Below, piece after piece: positions 1 to 5,335 of a DNA stretch of 8,811 nt. A program made the translations under genes and the position numbers. The notes under the pieces are model-generated. The model was not told where the DNA came from. It did no database searches and worked only from the letters and a program-made list of their open reading frames with translations. The DNA is taken from the NCBI GenBank assembly GCA_013815405.1, contig JACDGF010000066.1, forward strand, positions 1 to 8,811, in the 5' to 3' direction. This stretch comes from Caulobacteraceae bacterium. GTDB lineage: Bacteria > Pseudomonadota > Alphaproteobacteria > Caulobacterales > Caulobacteraceae. The stretch's first letter is position 1, and each line of letters begins with the position of its first letter.

Positions 1-81
1 CTGGCCGGCCGGATCGGCGGCGAGGGTTTCGAGATCGAGACCCGCGGCGTGGTCGAGTTTTCCGGAGGGGCGGGGGATTGA
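1..81 (+). CDS. C-terminal end of an unidentified protein (5' end outside window)
   Basis: Frame 1 is open from the first base to a TGA at 79-81 and gives the last 26 residues of a protein, ending in VVEFSGGAGD. The stop overlaps the TTG start of the next gene by 4 bp, in the arrangement TTGA, and the next gene's Shine-Dalgarno sequence lies inside these last codons. This supports real coding and translational coupling. The fragment is too short and carries no motif, so I cannot name a family. By context it is the first visible member of a plus-strand operon with the prenyl synthase fusion gene. Confidence 0.6.
   Translation: MAGRIGGEGFEIETRGVVEFSGGAGD
64..70 (+). promoter_or_regulatory. Ribosome binding site that fixes the TTG start at 78
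   Basis: GGAGGGG lies 7-9 bp before the TTG at 78. It is the strongest Shine-Dalgarno match at this end of the window. Together with the 4-bp overlap with the upstream stop, it decides for the non-ATG start. Confidence 0.65.
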
Positions 82-1730
82 TCGAGGTAGCCGCCGACCT
101 CCTGGTCCGCACGATCGAGACGCTGAGCGCCCGCGCCCCGGCCATCGTGGCCGCCGCGGCCCATGAACTGGGCGAGATCGTCCTCTCGCTCGGCTTCGGC
201 GACGGCAGCGCGGCGTGGCTGCGCGGCGACGGCAGTCGTCTCTACGCGATGGGAGAGCGGACGCCCGAACCCTGCGTCGAGGTGCGGTTCGACGATCGAG
301 CGCTGAAGCTCCTGTTCGATGCGCAGCAAAAGCCCGTCGACACCGTGCTCGAGAACAGCCTGGATGTGCGCGGCTCACGGTCGGACCTTCTGGCCACTTG
401 GCGCTGCTTCAGCATCCTGTCCCAGAGGGCGTCGGGGCTGCGGCCCGTCCAGGAGTTGTGGTGCGCCTATCGCGACCGGTCTCCGCCCGAGCGGTGGCGC
501 ACGCCGCCGGTGGCTGGGAACGGGCGCCGGCGGCGGGGCAATGGCTATTGGGAGGCGGCGCGCTGGCCGGCGCTCGACTACCTCAACGCGCGCTATCCGG
601 CGGATGCGGAAATGTTTCGCGGCGGCGACCCGATTCTGGCGCCCGCCCGCAGCCTGTGGGACGGCCATGTCGGGCGCAGCTGGGGCGCCCATCCCGACGT
701 ATTCGACAATGATCTGTTGGAGACCATGGGCGACATGAAGGCCCAGGTCATCGATGAAATCCTGCGTCTGGTTCCGCGCCGCCAGCCGCGCGCCGAACTC
801 TATGACCTGATGATCGACTATGTCACCCGAGAAGGCAAAGGCCTGAGGCCCACCCTGGTGATGGCGACCTGCGCCGCGCTCGGCGGCCGGCCGCGGGACG
901 CGGTCCGCGCGGCGGCCGGGCTGGAAATGTTCCACAACGGATTTCTCGTCCATGACGACATCGCCGACGAATCCACCCATCGGCGCGGCAAGGCCACGCT
1001 ACACGAAGCCCACGGCCTGGGCTTGGCGGTGAACGCCGGCGACGCGATGAACCTGTTCGCGGTCGACCTGATCCTCTCCAACCTCGAAACCCTGGGCTTG
1101 GCGCGCACCCTGGGCCTCATCCATGAGGTTCTGCACATGTGCCGCGAGACGGTCGAGGGACAGGCGATCGAACTGGGTTGGATCCGCCGCGACTTCGTTC
1201 CCTCCCGCGACGCCGATTACAGCCGGATGAGCACCAAGAAGACCGGCTGGTACACCTGCATCTCTCCGTGCCGGATCGGGGCGGTGGCAGCGGGAGAGAC
1301 CTCGCCGGAGCGCCTCGACCTGTTCAACGAAGCCTTCCGCCTGATCGGGATCGCGTTCCAGATCCAGGACGACATCCTGAACCTGGTCGGCGAAACGGCC
1401 CTGTACGGCAAGGAGGCGCTGGGCGATCTTTTGGAAGGCAAGCGGACCGTGATGATGATCCATCTCTTTCGCTCCGCCGATCCGGCCACGCGGGCGCGCA
1501 TGGCGGCGATGAACGCCCGCCGGCGGGCGGACAAGACCTTCGACGACGCCCTGGAGATGCTGGATGCGATGAAGACCGTCGGCGCCATCGACTACGCCGT
1601 TTCGGTGGCCGACAGGTTCGCGCGCGCGGGTGTGCGCCGCTTCGAGCGCGACCTCGCCTTCATCGAGGAGAACCCGGCCAAGGCGGTGCTGCGGCAGATC
1701 GCCAACTATGTGACGACGAGGCCGCTGTGA
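78..1730 (+). CDS. SCP2-like domain / polyprenyl diphosphate synthase fusion protein
   Basis: This 550-aa protein has two parts. Residues ~35-120 look like an SCP2 sterol/lipid-carrier domain (VEVRFDD at 67-73, LDVRGS at 95-100). After a linker (~130-215), residues ~220-550 are an all-alpha trans-prenyltransferase that condenses isopentenyl diphosphate with an allylic diphosphate. Visible motifs are GKGLRP (253-258), the first Asp-rich motif DDIAD (293-297), HRRG (301-304), GQAIELGW (361-368), FQIQDD leading to the second motif DDILN (431-435), and EGKRT (453-457). The second motif ends in Asn instead of the usual Asp. The surrounding FQI-DD-x-x-NL and EGK pattern recalls eukaryotic-type geranylgeranyl diphosphate synthases. 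Ordinary bacterial synthases are ~290-350 aa, so the N-terminal ~215 residues are extra. The TTG start is supported by GGAGGGG and the 4-bp overlap upstream; the stop overlaps the next GTG by 4 bp. Chain length and pathway cannot be read from sequence. Synthase assignment is firm; SCP2 assignment is likely. Confidence 0.9.
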   Translation: MIEVAADLLVRTIETLSARAPAIVAAAAHELGEIVLSLGFGDGSAAWLRGDGSRLYAMGERTPEPCVEVRFDDRALKLLFDAQQKPVDTVLENSLDVRGSRSDLLATWRCFSILSQRASGLRPVQELWCAYRDRSPPERWRTPPVAGNGRRRRGNGYWEAARWPALDYLNARYPADAEMFRGGDPILAPARSLWDGHVGRSWGAHPDVFDNDLLETMGDMKAQVIDEILRLVPRRQPRAELYDLMIDYVTREGKGLRPTLVMATCAALGGRPRDAVRAAAGLEMFHNGFLVHDDIADESTHRRGKATLHEAHGLGLAVNAGDAMNLFAVDLILSNLETLGLARTLGLIHEVLHMCRETVEGQAIELGWIRRDFVPSRDADYSRMSTKKTGWYTCISPCRIGAVAAGETSPERLDLFNEAFRLIGIAFQIQDDILNLVGETALYGKEALGDLLEGKRTVMMIHLFRSADPATRARMAAMNARRRADKTFDDALEMLDAMKTVGAIDYAVSVADRFARAGVRRFERDLAFIEENPAKAVLRQIANYVTTRPL

Positions 1731-2197
1731 GCGAACCGCCCCCGCCGCATCTCCCGTCCCTGTCGAGCCCGGCGGACCAGGCCTTGCTCGGCCTGCTTCG
1801 CGCCCAAAACCTGATGACGCGAACCGCGCTATGCACCCTCGCCCGCCGCGGCGTGGCGTTTCGCGGCCGGGAGCCGGATCGCGCCCGGGGCTGGCTGGAG
1901 GCCCTGGACCCGCACCCCCTCTACAAGGCCGGACAATTCCTGTTCGATCTCATGGAATGGGAGGATTTCATGCTCGACGGCGAGCCGCCGGGACCGGACG
2001 ACACTTCGGCGCGCGCCCTAGCGGCGCGGCTCCTCGAGGTGCTGGGGCTGCCGCCGACCGTCCAATCGTCTCCGCCCCCTTCCGACGAGACGCTCCCGAA
2101 CCTGGACCCCGGATTCCATCTCTACCGTGACGTGGTGCTCGGCCTCCTCGACATCGGCCTCGGCGCGGTGACGTCCGATGACGAATCGGCGTCGTGA
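1727..2197 (+). CDS. Hypothetical protein, 156 aa, coupled to the prenyl synthase gene
   Basis: The frame starts at GTG 1727, whose GTGA overlaps the TGA of the prenyl synthase gene. Longer versions of this frame upstream are antisense-like readings inside the synthase gene and are rejected. The protein has a Pro-rich start (SEPPPPHLP), no signal peptide and no clear membrane span. Amphipathic helical stretches follow, with the notable pieces FLFDLMEWEDFMLDGE and YRDVVLGLLDIGLG, and it ends in an acidic tail (SDDESAS). I do not recognise the family. The tight 4-bp overlap implies synthesis together with the synthase, perhaps as a partner or accessory protein, which is inference only. A small hairpin straddles its stop codon. 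Confidence 0.7.
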   Translation: MSEPPPPHLPSLSSPADQALLGLLRAQNLMTRTALCTLARRGVAFRGREPDRARGWLEALDPHPLYKAGQFLFDLMEWEDFMLDGEPPGPDDTSARALAARLLEVLGLPPTVQSSPPPSDETLPNLDPGFHLYRDVVLGLLDIGLGAVTSDDESAS

Positions 2198-2207
2198 GCT
2201 GACGCCG
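2187..2207. terminator. Possible hairpin between the convergent operon and tRNA gene
   Basis: CGGCGTC (2187-2193) and GACGCCG (2201-2207) form a perfect 7-bp stem with a 7-nt loop containing the TGA of the 156-aa gene. It lies just past the 3' end of the minus-strand tRNA, so it could end transcription from both sides. Neither side has a T-tract, so termination strength is doubtful. Confidence 0.35.
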
Positions 2208-2215
2208 TGCGGGAT

Positions 2216-2292
2216 TGGTAGCTGGGGGCGGGATCGAACCGCCGACCTGTGGGTTATGAATCCACCGCTCTAACCATCTGAGCTACCCAGCC
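2216..2292 (-). tRNA. tRNA-Met (CAT anticodon), elongator type
   Basis: Read on the minus strand, the 77-nt gene begins GGCTGGGTAGCTCAG, has GGTTCGATCC in the T arm, and ends with an encoded CCA. The acceptor stem GGCTGGG pairs with CCCAGCT, with a G-U at 1:72. The anticodon loop TTCATAA carries CAT. An initiator tRNA would show an unpaired 1:72 position and three G-C pairs in the anticodon stem; neither fits, so elongator Met is preferred. A tRNA-Ile2 read through lysidine also has CAT, but its acceptor usually begins GGGCC or GGACC. The last pair of the anticodon stem appears to be A31-C39, a mismatch. The gene is transcribed against the operon to its left. Confidence 0.95.
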
Positions 2293-2314
2293 GGAGGCGC
2301 GCGCGGGAGGACGG

Positions 2315-2343
2315 CTTATAGGGGTTGGGCGCCGGCCCAGCAA
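2315..2343 (-). promoter_or_regulatory. Promoter of the tRNA-Met gene
   Basis: On the minus strand, TTGCTG (2343-2338) and TATAAG (2320-2315) are separated by exactly 17 bp and match sigma-70-type -35 and -10 boxes. The predicted start falls around 2308, giving a short 5' leader of about 15 nt before the mature tRNA end at 2292, as expected for a tRNA gene. Confidence 0.55.
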
Positions 2344-2434
2344 GCAGGATGCGCCGGTTTCATTTCCTGGCGCCCGATCACCGGAGGCCGCCGCGTCCAA
2401 AGGACGGAGTCGGCGATCGATGCCTCAGCGGCCG

Positions 2435-2462
2435 TTCAAGTTTCAGCAAAGCCTGCTAGTCT
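2435..2462 (+). promoter_or_regulatory. Weak candidate promoter for the Lrp-pirin operon
   Basis: TTCAAG (2435-2440) and TAGTCT (2457-2462) are 16 bp apart, and TGC before the -10 gives an extended -10 (TGCTAGTCT). Each hexamer matches consensus at only three positions. The short inverted repeat AGCA/TGCT (2445-2448 and 2454-2457) lies in the spacer and CTGACTTCAG (2478-2487) just downstream. Either could be an autoregulatory site, but both are short. Nothing else clear is seen between the tRNA promoter and the lrp start. Confidence 0.3.
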
Positions 2463-2524
2463 GCGCCGTGATGCATCCTGACTTCAGCACAAACTCGCCG
2501 GAAACGGCGATCGCGGGGTGATTA

Positions 2525-3037
2525 TTGCCGCAACGCCTTGACATGATCGACGCCCGGATCCTCGATCTGATTCAGCACGACGCGGGTATCTCGGTGGCGG
2601 AAGTCGCCGACCGCGTCGGCCTGTCGTCGAGCCCGTGCTGGCGGCGCATCAAGCGCCTGGAGGACGACGGCGTGATCCAGCGCCGGGTCACCCTCCTGGA
2701 CCGGGAGAAGCTGGGGCTGAACTTCGAGGTCTATTGCACGGTCAAGCTCTCTCTGCCGACCCGGGAGAACCTCGACACCTTCGAGCAATCGGTGCAGGGC
2801 TGGGCCGAGGTGGTGCAGTGCGCGACGGTCACCGGCTCGGCCGACTACGAACTGCGCATCGTCACCCGCGACATGCACGCCTTCGACGGGTTCCTGCGCG
2901 ACCGGATCCTGGCCCTGGGCTTGGTCTCCAACATCGAGAGCCGCATCGTCATCCGGGCCGTCAAGGCGTCCACCGCGGTGCCCCTGACCTTGGCGGCCCC
3001 TTATCTGGAAGCCCGGCCCAAAGGTTCAAACGGATGA
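2525..3037 (+). CDS. Lrp/AsnC-family transcriptional regulator
   Basis: This 170-aa protein has the full Lrp/AsnC layout. An N-terminal winged helix-turn-helix (residues ~5-55) begins with the family's LDxxDxxIL pattern (LDMIDARIL). Its recognition helix is around GLSSSPCWRRIKRLE, followed by DDGVIQ. A C-terminal RAM ligand-binding domain follows (~65-150), with TGSADYEL at 103-110 matching the conserved G-x-x-D-Y turn. Such proteins form dimers or octamers and sense amino acids or related metabolites; the effector cannot be told here. The TTG at 2525 is chosen because it keeps the conserved LD at the N terminus and has GGGGTGA just before it. The ATG at 2543 lacks a ribosome site, and an in-frame TGA at 2519-2521 excludes earlier starts. 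The pirin gene begins 4 bp downstream, so the two probably form an operon. Family assignment is firm; the target is unknown. Confidence 0.92.
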   Translation: MPQRLDMIDARILDLIQHDAGISVAEVADRVGLSSSPCWRRIKRLEDDGVIQRRVTLLDREKLGLNFEVYCTVKLSLPTRENLDTFEQSVQGWAEVVQCATVTGSADYELRIVTRDMHAFDGFLRDRILALGLVSNIESRIVIRAVKASTAVPLTLAAPYLEARPKGSNG

Positions 3038-3041
3038 GGCC

Positions 3042-3938
3042 ATGATCGAGCTTGTCATCGACGCGCGCCGCCACGACCTGGGCGGCTTCGACGTGGGGCG
3101 CGTGCTCCCCTTCGCCCGCCATCCCATGGTCGGACCCTTCGTGTTCTTCGATCACTTTGGGCCAACGAACCTCCCCGCGGGTACGCCGCGCGACGCCGAC
3201 GTGCGTCCCCATCCCCATATCGGCCTCTCGACCGTCACCTATCTCTTCGAGGGCGAGATCACCCACCGCGACAGCGTCGGCTCTCAGGTCGCCATACGGC
3301 CAGGCGAGGTCAACTGGATGACGGCGGGCCGGGGCGTCACCCATTCGGAGCGGTTCGACACCCTGCGCCGGACCGGCGGCGCCCTGCATGGCATCCAGGC
3401 CTGGGTCGCCCTGCCCGCCGAGGCGGAAGAGACCGAACCGGCCTTCGCCCATCATGGGCCGGAGGATCTGCCCACCTACGAGTCCGCCGACGGCCTATGG
3501 GCGCGCCTCATCGCGGGCGAGGGCTTCGGGGCCAAGGCGCGGGTCAAGACCCATTCGCCGATGGTCTATGTCCATTGGCGGCTGAAGGCGGGCGCCAAGG
3601 CCCAGATCCCCGCCGACTATCCCGAGCGCGCGGCCTTCGTGGCCGCCGGCTCGGTGGAGATCGAGGGCCGCCCCTTCGCCGCCGGCCAGATGGCGGTCTT
3701 CGCCGCTGGCGCCCCGGTGCTGGTGACCGGCCTGACCGACGCCGACGTCATGCTGCTGGGCGGCGAGCCGGTGGGGCCGCGTTTCGTCGAATGGAACTTC
3801 GTCTCCTCGTCGAAGGCGCGGATCGATCAGGCCAAGGCCGACTGGCGCGCCGGCCGCATGAAGCTCCCCGACCTCGACCACGGCGAATTCGTCCCCCTTC
3901 CCGACGACCCCCCGCCGCCGCCCGATCCAATGTCGTGA
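3042..3938 (+). CDS. Pirin-family bicupin protein
   Basis: This 298-aa protein has an N-terminal pirin cupin (residues ~10-125) and a C-terminal pirin domain (~170-275). All four metal ligands of the family appear in place: H57 and H59 in RPHPHIG, and H101 and E103 in GRGVTHSERF, almost the numbering of human pirin. Bacterial members bind Fe(II) or another metal. Some, such as E. coli YhhW, oxidise quercetin, while others act as redox-responsive interaction partners; no substrate can be inferred here. The product is cytosolic, with no signal peptide. The start lies 4 bp after the lrp stop, and its ribosome site (GATGAGG) overlaps that stop, suggesting coupling. Spacing to ATG is short. The C terminus is a low-complexity Pro run (DDPPPPPDP). 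The pairing with an Lrp regulator suggests local control. Confidence 0.92.
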   Translation: MIELVIDARRHDLGGFDVGRVLPFARHPMVGPFVFFDHFGPTNLPAGTPRDADVRPHPHIGLSTVTYLFEGEITHRDSVGSQVAIRPGEVNWMTAGRGVTHSERFDTLRRTGGALHGIQAWVALPAEAEETEPAFAHHGPEDLPTYESADGLWARLIAGEGFGAKARVKTHSPMVYVHWRLKAGAKAQIPADYPERAAFVAAGSVEIEGRPFAAGQMAVFAAGAPVLVTGLTDADVMLLGGEPVGPRFVEWNFVSSSKARIDQAKADWRAGRMKLPDLDHGEFVPLPDDPPPPPDPMS

Positions 3939-3950
3939 TGTGGGGGCGAC

Positions 3951-3980
3951 CCTTCCTCCCTCCTTTATCGGGAGGAAAGG
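3951..3980. terminator. Hairpin between convergent pirin and pgsA genes
   Basis: TTCCTCCC (3953-3960) and GGGAGGAA (3970-3977) form a perfect 8-bp stem with a 9-nt loop. It can be extended by two G-C pairs past a bulged A at 3978. It fills most of the 44 bp between the two stop codons, so a bidirectional terminator is likely. There is no strong T-tract on either side. Confidence 0.45.
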
Positions 3981-3982
3981 AT

Positions 3983-4606
3983 TCAAGCCGCCCCCGCCGG
4001 GGGGCTGAGCGCCCGCCGCGCCTGTTCCCAGTACTGCGCGCCGGTGACCAGGGTGACCAGCGCGGCGAGCCACAACATGATGTGCGCGCCCATCGTCGCC
4101 GGCCCGAGCACCGCCGGATCATTGGGTAGCGAGAAGGCGGCCCAGCAGGCGACCAGGAGCTCCGCGCCCAGCGCGACCAGCTGAAGGGTCGTCTTCCATT
4201 TAGCCAGGAGGGTCACGGGCAGGGATATCCCCTTGCCGGCCGCCACTTCGCGCAGCGCGCTGACGGTGAATTCGCGAAACAGGATCAAGGCCGCCGGCAC
4301 GGCCACGGCGGCGTTGGGGCCCAGGGACAGCAGGCCAAGAATTACCCCGCACACCAGGACCTTGTCGGCGATCGGATCGAGGATCGAGCCCCAGACCGTC
4401 GCGGCGTTCAGCCGCCTCGCTAGCCAACCGTCGACGAAGTCGGTCAAGGCCGCCACCACGAAGGCCCAGAACGCCCACCGCTCCAGCGCGAACTGCGTGG
4501 CCGGCGTCAGCCGCTCGCTGAGCACCGCGGCCCCCGCCAGGGCGAAGAAGGTGAACAAGGCCAAGGCGACGCGAAGGCCGGTGAGGAGGTTGGGGAGTCG
4601 GTTCAT
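3983..4606 (-). CDS. pgsA: CDP-diacylglycerol--glycerol-3-phosphate 3-phosphatidyltransferase
   Basis: This 207-aa integral membrane enzyme transfers phosphatidyl from CDP-diacylglycerol to glycerol 3-phosphate, the committed step to phosphatidylglycerol and cardiolipin. The complete CDP-alcohol phosphotransferase signature D-x2-D-G-x2-A-R-x8-G-x3-D-x3-D is present: D56, D59, G60, A63, R64, G73, D77 and D81. The N-terminal NRLPNLLTGLRVALAL is the typical opening of PgsA rather than of phosphatidylserine or phosphatidylcholine synthases. About six hydrophobic segments are visible, at ~6-28, 44-56, 83-97, 98-111, 138-158 and 172-190. The length is slightly above the usual 180-190 aa because of extra residues at ~28-45. 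The ATG at 4606 is preceded by AGGGTGG at a short distance. uvrC lies upstream on the same strand but is separated by a plus-strand gene and the palindromic element, so pgsA needs its own promoter; I see no convincing one. Confidence 0.95.
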   Translation of the reverse strand: MNRLPNLLTGLRVALALFTFFALAGAAVLSERLTPATQFALERWAFWAFVVAALTDFVDGWLARRLNAATVWGSILDPIADKVLVCGVILGLLSLGPNAAVAVPAALILFREFTVSALREVAAGKGISLPVTLLAKWKTTLQLVALGAELLVACWAAFSLPNDPAVLGPATMGAHIMLWLAALVTLVTGAQYWEQARRALSPPAGAA

Positions 4607-4640
4607 GGCGCCACCCTAACCCGCGGGGCGGGGCTCTGTC

Positions 4641-4652
4641 GCGACCGGTCGC
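4641..4652. promoter_or_regulatory. 12-bp perfect palindrome upstream of pgsA
   Basis: GCGACCGGTCGC reads the same on both strands and lies 35-46 bp before the pgsA ATG. It could be an operator, but GC-rich palindromes of this size arise by chance in such DNA and no known binding site is recognised. Confidence 0.25.
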
Positions 4653-4697
4653 CGGAAAAACATCAACGGCCCGACCGAAGTACGCGGGCGGCGCCGC

Positions 4698-4815
4698 CTA
4701 GAGCAAACCCCGTTCAGACGAAATCGTCTGAAAGGGGAGAATTTGCTCGAGAGTCAAAAGTGTAGAGCCTGATTCAGCGTCCGCATCTGTTCCGTGCAAA
4801 CGCATCAGGCTCTAG
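4698..4815. repeat. Composite palindromic intergenic element of two stem-loops
   Basis: The element is bounded by perfect inverted ends, CTAGAGC (4698-4704) and GCTCTAG (4809-4815). Inside are two separate stem-loops. The first (4701-4748) pairs GAGCAAA with TTTGCTC, CCCC with GGGG, and TTCAGACG (4713-4720) with CGTCTGAA (4725-4732). The second (4763-4814) pairs TAGAGCCTGAT with ATCAGGCTCTA (11 bp) and GCGT with ACGC. It carries no open frame. It resembles the dispersed REP/BIME- or MITE-like palindromes found between genes in many alphaproteobacteria. This is inference, since only one copy is present here. It separates the pgsA upstream region from the stress promoter at 4911 and could also fold in RNA. 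Confidence 0.7.
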
Positions 4816-4901
4816 ATCGGCCGCGACCGCCAAGGTAACCGTTTTTGCTTTTCCGACGAAAACGTTCCAGCACGCGGCTGAAGACGCCTTTCTCGCGCCA
4901 C

Positions 4902-4954
4902 ATGATTGAGGGAACCTTTGGGCCGGGGCGTGCGTTCGGAAACGATTCAATCAT
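4902..4954. repeat. 8-bp inverted repeat framing the stress promoter
   Basis: ATGATTGA (4902-4909) and TCAATCAT (4947-4954) are exact inverted copies. The left copy ends one base before the GGAAC box, and the right copy falls at the expected transcription start. They could be two half-sites for a repressor or activator. An 8-bp match at this distance is not rare by chance, so confidence is low. Confidence 0.3.
4911..4936 (+). promoter_or_regulatory. EcfG/SigT-type general stress promoter
   Basis: GGAAC (4911-4915) is followed after 17 bp by CGTT (4933-4936). This is the -35/-10 pattern GGAAC-N16-17-CGTT known for alphaproteobacterial general-stress sigma factors (SigT in Caulobacter, EcfG and RpoE2 in others). 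The predicted transcript would begin near 4943 and have a leader of about 40 nt before the ATG at 4982. No competing sigma-70 promoter is evident. Confidence 0.7.
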
Positions 4955-4981
4955 CGCGTTTTACGTGGACAGGAGAGACCC

Positions 4982-5281
4982 ATGAGACACCTCAAAACCC
5001 TGGTCGCCGGTTTGGCCGCCATGGCGTTGACCGCCGGCGCCGCCGTCGCTCAGGACAGCACGAGCCAGGACAACATGAGCGCCGGCAGCTCGAGCAGCGG
5101 TAGCATGAGCAAGGACAGCATGTCGTCCGGTTCGAAGATGTCGAAGACGGACATGGCGACCATGAAGACGTGCCAGGGCATGGCCCATGACGCCATGATG
5201 GCCGATGCCAAATGCAAGGCCTTCATGGCCAAGCACCCCGACATGTTCAACGCCGACGGCACGATGAAGAGCCCGCAATAG
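4982..5281 (+). CDS. Small exported Met/Ser-rich protein, MXKDX-repeat-like
   Basis: This 99-aa protein has a clear Sec signal peptide: positive n-region MRHLK, hydrophobic core LVAGLAAMALTAGAA, and cleavage after AVA at residue 23. The 76-residue mature part is probably periplasmic or secreted and contains 12 Met. Residues ~30-60 are Ser/Met/Lys-rich with irregular ~5-residue Met spacing (M42, M47, M53, M58) and the pentapeptide MSKDS, as in the pentapeptide MXKDX-repeat family. The C-terminal part (61-99) is different, with two Cys (C64, C78), His residues and HPDMFNADG, and may form a disulfide or bind metal. The ATG has a strong ribosome site, AGGAGAG at 4971-4977. The upstream EcfG-type promoter implies induction by general stress. 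Function is unknown; copper or other metal binding is a guess from Met, Cys and His content. Confidence 0.85.
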   Translation: MRHLKTLVAGLAAMALTAGAAVAQDSTSQDNMSAGSSSSGSMSKDSMSSGSKMSKTDMATMKTCQGMAHDAMMADAKCKAFMAKHPDMFNADGTMKSPQ

Positions 5282-5296
5282 CGATTTGCGGCCAAG

Positions 5297-5335
5297 CTTG
5301 AGCACCCTCCCTCGTTTCACGAGGGGGGCCTCAAG
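5297..5335. terminator. Strong hairpin between the small exported protein gene and uvrC
   Basis: The outer stem CTTGAG (5297-5302) pairs with CTCAAG (5330-5335). The inner stem at 5306-5314 pairs with 5320-5328 (nine pairs including one G-U) around the loop TTTCA. The hairpin lies 16 bp after the small gene's stop and overlaps the uvrC stop codon, so it likely terminates both convergent genes. T-tracts are weak on both sides. Confidence 0.6.

Noticed and set aside
1139..1726. N-terminal extension of the 156-aa protein reaching back into the prenyl synthase gene
   Set aside because: This part is an off-frame, Arg/Gly/Pro-rich reading of conserved synthase codons. The GTG at 1727 with the GTGA overlap is the natural start.
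4233..4619. 128-aa open frame on the plus strand opposite pgsA
   Set aside because: It lies antisense to the pgsA catalytic motif and membrane segments, with low-complexity A/R/S/T content typical of a shadow frame.
4840..4866. CGTTTT...AAAACG inverted repeat upstream of the stress promoter
   Set aside because: It is a 6-bp repeat with a 13-bp spacer in an A/T-run region, matches no known site, and the minus strand here does not give a correctly spaced GGAAC/CGTT promoter for pgsA.
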